Of a DNA stretch of 64,000 nt, positions 42,065 to 59,836 are shown piece after piece; the first letter of the stretch is position 1, and every line of letters starts with the position of its first letter. Location of the stretch: the NCBI RefSeq assembly GCF_026626705.1, contig NZ_JAPNKC010000001.1, positions 10,688,001 through 10,752,000 on the forward strand, in the 5' to 3' direction. A program made the translations under genes and the position numbers. Origin of the DNA: Pyxidicoccus sp. MSG2. GTDB lineage: Bacteria; Myxococcota; Myxococcia; Myxococcales; Myxococcaceae. The notes below the pieces were generated by a model. It was not told where the DNA came from, did no database searches, and was given only the letters and a program-made list of their open reading frames with translations.

Positions 42065-43063
42065 ATGAAGGTCTGGAAGAACTCCCCGCTGGACGCGGTG
42101 ATGCTCGTATTGAGCGTCGTGCAGACGGGGATGATGCTGTGGCTGGCCGCCAGCTGGGAGCACGCCTCCGCCCTTCAACGGGTGGGAGGCTTCGCGCTCC
42201 TGGTCTTCATGATGACGTACAACATCATCATCATCTCCCACCTCTTCACCCACACCCCGTGGTTCGAGTCGCGGTGGCTCAACGCGGCGGTGTCGCTGCT
42301 CAACTCGCTGAACATCGGCCAGTCCGTGCAGGCGTACCAGCTCACGCACGTGCGCAACCACCACCGGTACAACAACGACCGCCAGGGGCAGGACGGACAC
42401 TCGCGGGACAGGTCCTCCACCTTCGAGGACGGGCAGGGCGGCGAGCACGACAGTGTCTGGCACTACGCCTTCGGCGGGGCGCTGCACACGCTGCTGGGCA
42501 CGGCGCGCAACGTGCTGGCGGTGTGGCGGCTGTGGGGCGTGGGGCGGCATGAGCAGGCCCTGCACGAGCTGGCCACGAAGGACCCGGTGCGCCGGGCGCG
42601 CGAGCTGCGGCAGGTGCGGTTGGACCGGGTGGCCCACGTCGTGGGGCTGGGCGTCTTCCTTGCCGTCTCCTGGCAATGGACGCTGGTGTGCTACGTGCCG
42701 GCCTTCTACCTGGCGCTCGCGCTGGTGAACGTGCAGAACTACTACGAGCACTACGGCGCGATGCCCGAGAGCCGTTACACGGACTCGGTGAGCCACTACG
42801 GCCGGCTCTACAACCTGCTCACCTTCAACGACGGCCACCACCAGGAGCACCACCTGCGGCCGCAGACGCACTGGAGCCGCATGCCGGTGGTGCGCCGCGA
42901 GCACGCCGCCGCGCTGGACGCGGTGGAGCGCGTCGTGTCCCCGGTGCCGGCCATCGTCGGCTTCCTGTACCGGGGCCGGCCCCTGCTGCACCGCAAGGCC
43001 ACCGCCGCCGCACCGCCGCCTCCGCCCGAGGAGTCCGCGGAGTCCAACCTGCTCGTGGGGTAA
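42065..43063 (+). CDS. Membrane fatty-acid desaturase/hydroxylase family protein
   Basis: 332 residues from the ATG at 42065. Three His boxes of the membrane diiron family: HLFTH (H59, H63), HVRNHH (H95, H99, H100) and HHQEHH (H258, H259, H262, H263), with hydrophobic stretches between them. These enzymes desaturate or hydroxylate acyl chains, or oxidise other lipophilic substrates, at the membrane. It is cotranscribed with the amidinotransferase and ends 6 bp from a convergent stand-alone carrier protein gene. Desaturase next to a free carrier protein recalls the starter-unit sets of lipopeptide pathways (for example the jamaicamide JamB/JamC pair); that parallel is inference. Confidence 0.85.
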   Translation: MKVWKNSPLDAVMLVLSVVQTGMMLWLAASWEHASALQRVGGFALLVFMMTYNIIIISHLFTHTPWFESRWLNAAVSLLNSLNIGQSVQAYQLTHVRNHHRYNNDRQGQDGHSRDRSSTFEDGQGGEHDSVWHYAFGGALHTLLGTARNVLAVWRLWGVGRHEQALHELATKDPVRRARELRQVRLDRVAHVVGLGVFLAVSWQWTLVCYVPAFYLALALVNVQNYYEHYGAMPESRYTDSVSHYGRLYNLLTFNDGHHQEHHLRPQTHWSRMPVVRREHAAALDAVERVVSPVPAIVGFLYRGRPLLHRKATAAAPPPPPEESAESNLLVG

Positions 43064-43069
43064 CGGCGG

Positions 43070-43333
43070 TCAGCTCGGAGCGTGCAGCGCCTTGAGCAGG
43101 GCGTCGCAGGCGGTGACGGCCTCTTCCAGGGTGCCGACCAGCTCGCCCATTTCCGGCCGCACGCCCAGCTCATCCTCGATGAGGTTGGCCAGGTTCGTCG
43201 CCAGCAGCGAATTACCGCCCATCTCGAAGAAGTGGTCCTTCGGCGTCACCGAGTCCACGCCGAGCAGCTCGCACCAGTAACCGGCGAGCCGCTGTTCCAG
43301 GGAGGGTGTAGAGGACGCGATGAGGGTGCTCAA
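43070..43333 (-). CDS. Stand-alone acyl/peptidyl carrier protein
   Basis: 87 residues. I chose a TTG start at 43333 because AGGAG lies 6 bases upstream; a GTG at 43375 would add 14 residues. One phosphopantetheine domain with FFEMGGNSLLATNL, the Ser being the attachment site. The short acidic helix ELGVRPEMGELVGT follows. It is the only minus-strand gene among the plus-strand tailoring genes and has its own promoter region. All three NRPSs begin with C domains and lack loading modules, so this carrier may present the starter or an amino acid for tailoring. It needs a phosphopantetheinyl transferase encoded elsewhere. Confidence 0.85.
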   Translation of the reverse strand: MSTLIASSTPSLEQRLAGYWCELLGVDSVTPKDHFFEMGGNSLLATNLANLIEDELGVRPEMGELVGTLEEAVTACDALLKALHAPS

Positions 43334-43608
43334 GAGAGGCTCCTGTGGGGCTCGGAGCACGGAGGCTACCAACACCGGCTAATCGGGCAAATGTGGTATC
43401 TCAAGACACACACCTCTCCGCCCGGACGCACGGCGAAGTCGGCCAGCACGCGCGGGCTCAGAAGCGGCGCGACAACGAAGTCGTCGCCTTCTGTTCGATC
43501 CTGTCTAGATAGAATCCCTGACTTAACAGTAAGTCCTGATTGATGGCAGAGTGCGGACGCCTTCAACTTCTCGTCCCCTCACCCTCCCGCCCCCCCAGGA
43601 GAGCGCGC
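43334..43608. promoter_or_regulatory. Divergent promoter region, carrier protein and cyclodeaminase/NRPS-C
   Basis: 275 bp with AT-rich stretches (CTAGATAGAATCCCTGAC). It contains a perfect inverted repeat, GACTTA (43520-43525) and TAAGTC (43530-43535) around ACAG, a possible regulator site about 75 bases before the cyclodeaminase start. No coding sequence seen. Confidence 0.45.
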
Positions 43609-44688
43609 GTGAAGACACTGCTCGTCACCCAGGCCGACCTGCGCAAGCTCGTGCACATGGAGGGAATCGACGCGCTGATGGACACCGTCATCGAGGCGCT
43701 GGAGCACGCGTTCCGCACCTTCGACGAGGAGCGCACCGAGCCTCGCAAGCGGGACGGCTTCACGCTGCGCAACGAGCGCACCGGCGTGCTGGAGTGGATG
43801 CCGGTGATGCAGCGCGGGGAGACCATCACCATCAAGGTGGTGGGCTACAACCCGAACAACCCCCACCGGTACGGGGTGCCCACCATCATCGCCACCAACA
43901 GCGTGTACGACTGCGCCACGGGACGGCTGCTGGAGCTGATGGACGGGGTGCTGCCCACCGCGCTGCGCACGGGCGCGGCGTCGGCCCTCGCGAGCAAATA
44001 CCTGGCGGACCCGGACAGCCGCGTGGTGGGCATGGTCGGCTGCGGTGCGCAGGCCGTCACCCAGTTGCATGCCCTCTCGCGCCTGTTCCCCATCGAGCGC
44101 GTGCTCGCGTACGACGTGGACCTGGGCGTGCTGCGCACGTACCTGCGGCGCGTGGGCTTCCTCGGGCTGGACGTGCGCCCGGCCTCGCTGGAGGAGCTGA
44201 CGGCGGAGTCGGACATCATCTGCACCGTCACCTCCGTGGGCGTGGGCGAGGGCCCCGTCATTCCGGACGTTCGCTTCAAGCCGTCGGTGCACCTCAACGC
44301 GGTGGGCTCGGACCTGCCGGGCAAGACGGAGCTGCCGCTGTCGCTGCTGGAGCGCAGCCTCGTGTGCCCGGACTTCCTGGCCCAGGCGCTCGTCGAGGGT
44401 GAGTGCCAGCAACTGCGGCCGGAGCAGATTGGCCCCGGCATCATCGAGGTCGTCCAGAATCCGGAGCGCTACGCGGACTGGCGCAAGCGCTCCACCGTGT
44501 TCGACTCCACGGGCTTCGCGCTGGAGGACCAGGTGGTGACGCGAGCCCTTACGCGACGCGCGCGGGAGCTTGGGCTGGGCGCGGAGGTGGAGCTGGAGAG
44601 CCTGTCGGGGGACGCGATGAACCCGTACGACGAGCTGCTGCCCACGCACGGCTCCCAGACGGGGCTGCGCACGGCCCGCGTGGACTGA
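43609..44688 (+). CDS. Ornithine cyclodeaminase-family enzyme
   Basis: 359 residues from the GTG at 43609, with AGGAGAG before it; an earlier in-frame start gives a Pro/Arg-rich leader with no homology. NAD-binding motif GMVGCGAQAV (141-150), K76 in IKVVGY, R120 in ALRTGAAS and D235 in AVGSDLPGK correspond to catalytic and substrate residues of ornithine cyclodeaminase. Members make proline from ornithine or pipecolate from lysine; others (SbnB) make precursors of diaminopropionate, but no partner cysteine-synthase-like SbnA gene is in the window. It lies 99 bp before NRPS-C in one operon. Proline-like A codes in the NRPSs fit a role in supplying a cyclic imino acid. Confidence 0.85.
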   Translation: MKTLLVTQADLRKLVHMEGIDALMDTVIEALEHAFRTFDEERTEPRKRDGFTLRNERTGVLEWMPVMQRGETITIKVVGYNPNNPHRYGVPTIIATNSVYDCATGRLLELMDGVLPTALRTGAASALASKYLADPDSRVVGMVGCGAQAVTQLHALSRLFPIERVLAYDVDLGVLRTYLRRVGFLGLDVRPASLEELTAESDIICTVTSVGVGEGPVIPDVRFKPSVHLNAVGSDLPGKTELPLSLLERSLVCPDFLAQALVEGECQQLRPEQIGPGIIEVVQNPERYADWRKRSTVFDSTGFALEDQVVTRALTRRARELGLGAEVELESLSGDAMNPYDELLPTHGSQTGLRTARVD

Positions 44689-44787
44689 CGCCGCCGGTCC
44701 GTTCCAGAAAAAGACGCCCTTTCCACCTGGATTCCCCCCGGGCTCGCGGAAGCGCGCCCGGCGGGCTTGCGTGAGGTCAGGTGCACC

Positions 44788-55275
<10,488 letters not shown>

Positions 55276-55319
55276 ACCAGCTTCCGCACGTTCGGAGAGC
55301 AGACACCCGGCCAAGACAC
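55276..55319. other. Short spacer after NRPS-C
   Basis: 44 bp between the NRPS-C stop and the tandem array. No stem followed by T-tract is seen, so no intrinsic terminator is evident. Confidence 0.3.
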
Positions 55320-55581
55320 GAGGCCGCGTACCGAGCCCGGACCCCGAGGCCGCGCACCGAGCCCGGACCCCGAGGCCGCGTACCGAGCTCGGACCCCGAG
55401 GCCGCGCACCGAGCCCGGCCCCCGAGGCCGCGTACCGAGCTCGGACCCCGAGGCCGCGCACCGAGCCCGGCCCCCGAGGCCGCGTACCGAGCCCGGACCC
55501 CGAGGCCGCGTACCGGCCCCTGAACACCGAGCCCGGACCCCGAGGTCGCGCACCGGCCCCTGAACACCGAGCCCGGACCCC
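55320..55581. repeat. 26-bp tandem repeat array with 52-bp higher-order period
   Basis: Seven head-to-tail 26-bp units (55320-55501), each beginning GAGGCCGCG and ending CGGACCCC or CGGCCCCC, then two 40-bp variants (55502-55541, 55542-55581) with a 14-bp insertion (CCCCTGAACA...). Units alternate GCGTACC and GCGCACC, and units 3-4 equal units 5-6, showing growth by 52-bp steps. Some units contain the palindrome CCGAGCTCGG. Non-coding by position, although all frames are open. Confidence 0.9.
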
Positions 55582-55667
55582 GGAATTTGCCGATGCACCT
55601 GCCTACCCCGGAGGGGGTCCGGCCTCTCCCTACCAGCCGTGTCAGCCCCCTCCGGTAGAAGGGAATG

Positions 55668-55689
55668 GTGGAAGGAACATTCCTTCCAC
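55668..55689. promoter_or_regulatory. Perfect palindrome, likely TetR operator
   Basis: Arms GTGGAAGGAA (55668-55677) and TTCCTTCCAC (55680-55689) are separated by CA. A perfect 10+10 inverted repeat centred 50 bp before a TetR-family start is the usual layout of an autoregulated TetR operator. Confidence 0.7.
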
Positions 55690-55728
55690 GGGACGGCCGC
55701 CCCGGAAGGGGGACAGGAGGGGGTAGGG

Positions 55729-57711
55729 ATGGGGTTCGCGGAGCATTACCTCTCGGGGATGATGCAGAGCTCGGCGGAGGTGCTGGGCCGGCATGGCTAC
55801 GAGCACGTGAAGGCCGAGGAGCTGGCCCGGTCCGTGGGGATGTCGGTGGGCAGCTTGTACCGGCGCTACGGCAGCAAGCAGCACTTCGCCCAGACGGTGC
55901 GGAGCTTCCACGAGGACACCTTCTGCCGGGAGGTGGACTGGGCCTTCTTCTGCAAGCACGGGGCGGACGGCGTCAGCTTCCGCGAGGCCTTCTTCACCTT
56001 CTGGAATGCGCTGACGCACTGGGCGCTGGGGCTGCCCGGCCCTTTCGCCTTCGCCTTCCTGCACCGGCACCCGGAAGTCGAAGGGCAGCCGGCGCCTGGC
56101 AGTGCGGCGCGGGCCATGGTGCGCGAGGTGCTCCAGAAGGGAGAGCAGGAGGGGGCGCTGGTGCCTGGCTGCGCCAGGGTGGGCGAAGCTCTGGTGTGGG
56201 GCACGCTGGCGGAGTGGGTGCGCGTGCTGACGGAGAGGAAGAAGGAAGTGTACCGGGAGGACGTCCTCGAATCGGCGGAGGCCCTCTGGCGCGCGCTGGC
56301 GAAGGCGGACGACTCCGGCGGCTCCCGAGGGGGCAGCGCTCCTCCTGGTGCCACTCAGCCCGAGTCACAGATGGCGGTGGACGACTCCGGCGGCTCCCAT
56401 GGGGGCAGCGCTCCTCCTGGTGCTACTCAGCCCGAGTCACAGATGGCGGTGGACGACTCCGGCGGCTCCCATGGAGGCAGCGCTCCTCCTGGTACTACTC
56501 AGCCCGAGTCACAGATGGCGGTGGACGACTCCGGCGGGTTCGCCTTCACCCACGCCCCAGGGACGAGGACGTGGGCAAACGCCTCAGGGCTTCTCGGCGT
56601 ACACCACCGCGTACTCGTCGCAGTTGAAGAGGGTGGTCCACTGCGTCTGCTCGAGGGGCGTCAGCCGGGCCTGCTTCACGCTCTCACGGACCTTGTCGAC
56701 GGTGACGGAGCCGAGCTTGCGCTCGACGGCCGTCATCCCGCGCAGCGCCGTGATGGCGGTGTTGACGCCGGGGTAGACGTCCGCGGAGATGGAGTCCAGC
56801 CGCGCCTTCTGGAAGCCCGCTCCTGTCAGCTCCGAGACGTAGCGCTGCGTCGTCCAGACATTGGCCTCGGGGAAGGCAATCAGGCCGCGCCAGTAGCGGT
56901 GGCGCAGGCGGCGGCGCAGCCCCGAGCCGGCCTCGCGGTCGGTTTTCTGGCACATGTCCGCCATGACGAGCCGGCCTCCCGGGCGCAGTACCCGGAACGC
57001 CTCGCGCAGGAAGTCGCTGCGCGTGCGGAAGTGCATGGCGGACTCGAGCGCGAAGACGACGCTGAACTCACCGGCGCCGAAGGGCAGGGCCGTCGCGGAG
57101 CCCTGCTCCAGGCGGATGACGCCGTCCAGCCCCGTGAGCTTCACGCGCTCGCGGCCGATGCGGACCTGGTTCGGGGTGATGTTGATGCCGGTGATGCGGG
57201 CGGGGCGGTACTGCTCGGCCCACAGGAGGTCCTGGTCCGCGTAGCCGAAGCCGCAGTCCAGCACCGTGTCTTCCGTGCCCAGGCGCGCCGTCTTCGCCAG
57301 CAGGTGTGCCATCTGCTCCTGGGCCGACTTGAACAACTCGCCCACGCGCTCGCAGTTGTTCTCGTCGACGCGCTCGACGTCCCGCCAGTAGCCGAGGTTG
57401 ATCCAGTAGGGCTCGCGCCCCGTGCTGACGCGAATCTCCTGCGGCGTGGGAAGGCCGGTGACCCAGGCCCCCGTCTCGTTCGTGTAGAAGTGCTCCGGAT
57501 CCGCCAGGACCGCGCTCTTGAGCTGCTTTGCCACCTTGATGACGTCGATCATCGCGAGCCTCCTCGAGTCCAGCGGCCAGCATGCCACTGGGCGTGGATT
57601 CCCGGTATCGCGGGTTACGCGAGGATAACCTGTCAACAGTCCGGCGGCAGAGGGGACGGCGCACTCGCAGTGCTGCCTCGTTCCGTTCCGACGTGGCGAA
57701 GGCGGGGATGA
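55729..57711 (+). CDS. TetR/AcrR-family regulator with run-on reading frame
   Basis: The ATG at 55729 has GGACAGGAGGGGG upstream. Residues 1-195 are a TetR protein: HTH ELARSVGMSVGSLYRRYGSK, then a helical ligand domain (FREAFFTFWNALTHWALG; FAFAFLHRHPEVEG; WGTLAEWVRVLTERK). At about 56308 the sequence enters three in-frame 72-bp repeats, and no stop occurs until 57711, so the frame crosses the whole methyltransferase gene on the other strand. The functional protein very probably ends near 56310; the extension (over 450 residues) is antisense sequence and is doubtful as protein. The palindrome at 55668-55689 is the likely operator. The target may be NRPS-C or the methyltransferase; not provable here. 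Confidence 0.6.
   Translation: MGFAEHYLSGMMQSSAEVLGRHGYEHVKAEELARSVGMSVGSLYRRYGSKQHFAQTVRSFHEDTFCREVDWAFFCKHGADGVSFREAFFTFWNALTHWALGLPGPFAFAFLHRHPEVEGQPAPGSAARAMVREVLQKGEQEGALVPGCARVGEALVWGTLAEWVRVLTERKKEVYREDVLESAEALWRALAKADDSGGSRGGSAPPGATQPESQMAVDDSGGSHGGSAPPGATQPESQMAVDDSGGSHGGSAPPGTTQPESQMAVDDSGGFAFTHAPGTRTWANASGLLGVHHRVLVAVEEGGPLRLLEGRQPGLLHALTDLVDGDGAELALDGRHPAQRRDGGVDAGVDVRGDGVQPRLLEARSCQLRDVALRRPDIGLGEGNQAAPVAVAQAAAQPRAGLAVGFLAHVRHDEPASRAQYPERLAQEVAARAEVHGGLEREDDAELTGAEGQGRRGALLQADDAVQPRELHALAADADLVRGDVDAGDAGGAVLLGPQEVLVRVAEAAVQHRVFRAQARRLRQQVCHLLLGRLEQLAHALAVVLVDALDVPPVAEVDPVGLAPRADANLLRRGKAGDPGPRLVRVEVLRIRQDRALELLCHLDDVDHREPPRVQRPACHWAWIPGIAGYARITCQQSGGRGDGALAVLPRSVPTWRRRG
56308..56538 (+). 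repeat. 72-bp in-frame tandem repeat at the end of the TetR gene
   Basis: Three 72-bp copies (56308-56379, 56380-56451, 56452-56523) and the start of a fourth. Each encodes 24 residues beginning DDSGGS and ending PESQMAV. Copies differ by only a few bases, so the expansion is recent. The period is a multiple of three, which keeps all frames open. Confidence 0.9.
56584..57552 (-). CDS. SAM-dependent class I methyltransferase
   Basis: 322 residues. I chose the ATG at 57552 because GAGGAGG lies 7 bases upstream; the frame is open further, but that part is Arg/Pro-rich with no homology. Motif I is VLDCGFGYADQD (97 on), then ITGINITPNQV and the motif ALPFGAGEFSVVFALESAMHF, with VLRPGGRLVMADM. This arrangement (GINIT..Q, ESAMHF) resembles the sterol/tocopherol and small-molecule C- or O-methyltransferase group (UbiE/sterol MT-like). 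It may tailor the NRPS product or a lipid; location is near but outside the clear cluster. It is antisense to the TetR run-on frame. It follows the outer-membrane protein gene with a 211-bp gap, so its promoter is probably separate. Confidence 0.88.
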   Translation of the reverse strand: MIDVIKVAKQLKSAVLADPEHFYTNETGAWVTGLPTPQEIRVSTGREPYWINLGYWRDVERVDENNCERVGELFKSAQEQMAHLLAKTARLGTEDTVLDCGFGYADQDLLWAEQYRPARITGINITPNQVRIGRERVKLTGLDGVIRLEQGSATALPFGAGEFSVVFALESAMHFRTRSDFLREAFRVLRPGGRLVMADMCQKTDREAGSGLRRRLRHRYWRGLIAFPEANVWTTQRYVSELTGAGFQKARLDSISADVYPGVNTAITALRGMTAVERKLGSVTVDKVRESVKQARLTPLEQTQWTTLFNCDEYAVVYAEKP

Positions 57712-57716
57712 CGACC

Positions 57717-57740
57717 GCCGGCCGCCATGAGGCAGCCGGC
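57717..57740 (-). terminator. Possible transcription stop stem after the Liv-type operon
   Basis: Stem of 10 bp with one mismatch (GCCGGCCGCC, 57717-57726; GGCAGCCGGC, 57731-57740) and loop ATGA, starting 24 bases after the stop of the outer-membrane protein gene in its direction. No T-tract follows, so it is a weak or factor-assisted terminator at best. Confidence 0.35.
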
Positions 57741-57763
57741 GCTTCACCTGTTCCTCCGTCGTC

Positions 57764-58684
57764 CTAGAAGAAGACGTGCGTGAGGCGCGCCCCGACGAAG
57801 TTGCCCTTCGTCACGCCCGTCGAGCCATAGATGTCCGGCTGGAACTGGAGCATGACGGTGGTCAGCTTCTCGATGCGCAAGCCCATCGTCAGGCGCAGCG
57901 AGCTGACGGTCTGCTTCGGAGCGACCTCCACCTCGCCAGCCGGAGTCTCGATGGTGCGCTGCCCGTTCCGGTCGATGTAGAGCGCCGCGCCCGTGAAGAA
58001 GCTCGCGGAAAGGTCCATGCCCGCCGCGAGGACGCCGCCGAGCGACGGCGTCTGGCTCAGCTTCAGCTTCGCGACCTCCGTGCCCACCAGCACCGGGAAC
58101 TCGTCGTTGTCGCCGTGGATGCCCACGTTGGCCATGGCCTCCAGCGTGAAGGCCTTCAGGAAGCGCTGGCCCACGACGAGCTGCGGACGCACCGTCCACC
58201 GGTTGCTGCCGATGTTCAGGAAGCGGTCGCTGCTGTAGCTGCCCACCGGAATGGTGACGTACGGCGTGAAGGCGAACCACGTATGGGTATTCGTCTCCGC
58301 GTTCTGGACGATGCCGTAGCCCACCGTGGGGATGTACGTCAGGTCCCCGACGCCCGACGCACGGAGCGCCGACTTGGGCGCCGCCGGCGACAACGGGTTG
58401 GCCTGGAACACCGTGACGTCCACCACCGGCATGCTCACGTCGAAGGGCACCACGGTGAGCCCGCTGTCGTGCTTGAGCACGTACGTGGCGCGGAAGGCCG
58501 CCTGCGTCTGCGAGAAGTCCCGCTCGCCCGACGCGGACGCATGGCGCAGGTACGTGTGCGCGATGACGCTCCGGTTCGGCACGAAGAAGCCCGCTTCATA
58601 GTCCCGGAAGTCCGCCTGCTGGGCCTGGGCACCGGTCGCCGATACGAGGGATACGAACAGGACAGCGAGGAACGCGCGATTCAT
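57764..58684 (-). CDS. Outer-membrane MetA/phenol-degradation-type protein
   Basis: 306 residues with a signal peptide (MNRAFLAVLFVSLVSATGAQA, cut before QQADFRDYEAG). The body alternates polar and hydrophobic residues with barrel-like strands (WFAFTPYVTIPVGSYSSDRF, TVRPQLVVGQRF, LTMGLRIEKLTTVMLQFQPD) and ends in an aromatic strand (GARLTHVFF), as outer-membrane proteins do. This fits the 'MetA pathway of phenol degradation' family, thought to aid entry of aromatic or hydrophobic compounds. It is the last gene of the Liv-type operon, 44 bp after LivM, and so may be the outer-membrane port for the same substrate. Confidence 0.75.
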   Translation of the reverse strand: MNRAFLAVLFVSLVSATGAQAQQADFRDYEAGFFVPNRSVIAHTYLRHASASGERDFSQTQAAFRATYVLKHDSGLTVVPFDVSMPVVDVTVFQANPLSPAAPKSALRASGVGDLTYIPTVGYGIVQNAETNTHTWFAFTPYVTIPVGSYSSDRFLNIGSNRWTVRPQLVVGQRFLKAFTLEAMANVGIHGDNDEFPVLVGTEVAKLKLSQTPSLGGVLAAGMDLSASFFTGAALYIDRNGQRTIETPAGEVEVAPKQTVSSLRLTMGLRIEKLTTVMLQFQPDIYGSTGVTKGNFVGARLTHVFF

Positions 58685-58728
58685 GGTGGTTCTCCTCTGC
58701 GGGGTCAACGTCGTGTCTGGCGCGGCCT

Positions 58729-59817
58729 TCAGTAGCGGAAGGGCCACGCGAGGAAGTACCGGCGGATGCGCAGCCACACGCCGAACAGCCCCAGGGGCTC
58801 GAGCACGAGCACGAGCACCACGACGACGGACAGGAGCACCGTCGCCTGCTGCGCGGAGGTGAGCTGGTTGATGAGGGGAATGGCGTGCCCCACCGACTCC
58901 GCGAGGGGGCTCAGGAAGGTGAAGGCGAGCGCGCCGCTGACCGCGCCGAAGACGCTGCCCACCCCGCCCAGCACAATCATGGCGATGAACTGGATGGACA
59001 GGTTCAGGTCGAACGGTGGCTCGACGGTGATGTACTGCTGCTGGAAGGCGAACATCGCCCCGGCGATGCCGGCCAGGAACGAGGAGACGCCGAAGGCCTG
59101 GAGCCGGGCCTGCGTCGTGGCGACGCCGAGCACCTCCGCCGCGAGGTCCTGGTCCCTCACCGCCATCATCGCGCGGCCGCTGTTGGAGCGCTGCACGTTC
59201 TTCGTCAGCCACACCGTGCCGGCGGCCAGCGGCAGGAAGAGGAAGTACAGCTTCCGCTCGAAGCCGAGCACCACCGGCCCGAGCATCCACGTGTCGCCCA
59301 CCGAGGCCGCCGTGCCCGACTCGCCGCGGAACCACCAGTACATGGGGACGGACGTGCCGCTCAGCCCGTTCGTCACCTCCGGGTAGGCGAGCAGCACGTG
59401 CTGCGTGAGGAACACCAGCCCCAGCGTGACGATGGCCAGGTACAGCCCCTTGAGCCGGAGCGCGAAGACGCCGATGACCACCCCCACCAGGGCGGACACG
59501 GCGCCGGCCAGGGGGAGCGCCAGCCAGAATGGCCAGCCCCACTTCGTGCCCAGCACCGCGACGGTGTACGCGCCCAGCGCGAGGAAGGCCGCGTGCCCCA
59601 GGCTCACCTGGCCCGAGAAGCCGGTGAGCACCATCAGCGCGGCCGCGCCGACGATGGCCACCAGGCCGAGGTTGCCGACGGTGAGCCACCGCGCGCTCGC
59701 GAGCCACGGGTAGCCCAGGGCGACGGCCAGCATCAGCACCCCGCCGGCCTTGTGCCACAGGCCGGGGAAGAGCTTCAGGTCGTCCTCGTAGCGAATCACC
59801 AGGGGGCGGGTTGGCAT
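58729..59817 (-). CDS. Branched-chain-type ABC transporter permease, LivM family
   Basis: 362 residues, start ATG at 59817. Polytopic, with the family core GFSGQVSLGHAAFLALGAYT early and the cytoplasmic-loop motif SNSGRAMMAVRDQDLAAEVLGV, in which the ABC ATPase docks. Pairs with the LivH permease 19 bp upstream. The LivFGHM family imports branched-chain amino acids, amides, and in many proteobacteria aromatic or other organic acids; the ligase inside this operon favours an acid. Confidence 0.9.
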   Translation of the reverse strand: MPTRPLVIRYEDDLKLFPGLWHKAGGVLMLAVALGYPWLASARWLTVGNLGLVAIVGAAALMVLTGFSGQVSLGHAAFLALGAYTVAVLGTKWGWPFWLALPLAGAVSALVGVVIGVFALRLKGLYLAIVTLGLVFLTQHVLLAYPEVTNGLSGTSVPMYWWFRGESGTAASVGDTWMLGPVVLGFERKLYFLFLPLAAGTVWLTKNVQRSNSGRAMMAVRDQDLAAEVLGVATTQARLQAFGVSSFLAGIAGAMFAFQQQYITVEPPFDLNLSIQFIAMIVLGGVGSVFGAVSGALAFTFLSPLAESVGHAIPLINQLTSAQQATVLLSVVVVLVLVLEPLGLFGVWLRIRRYFLAWPFRY

Positions 59818-59836
59818 GGTGTCGTCTCGCGGGCGT

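Noticed and set aside
55320-55581. CRISPR array
   Set aside because: Units are contiguous and have no unique spacers; it is a simple tandem repeat.
57764-59758. 664-residue fusion of a permease shadow with the outer-membrane protein
   Set aside because: The upstream part is a shadow of LivM; the true gene starts at 58684 with a signal peptide.
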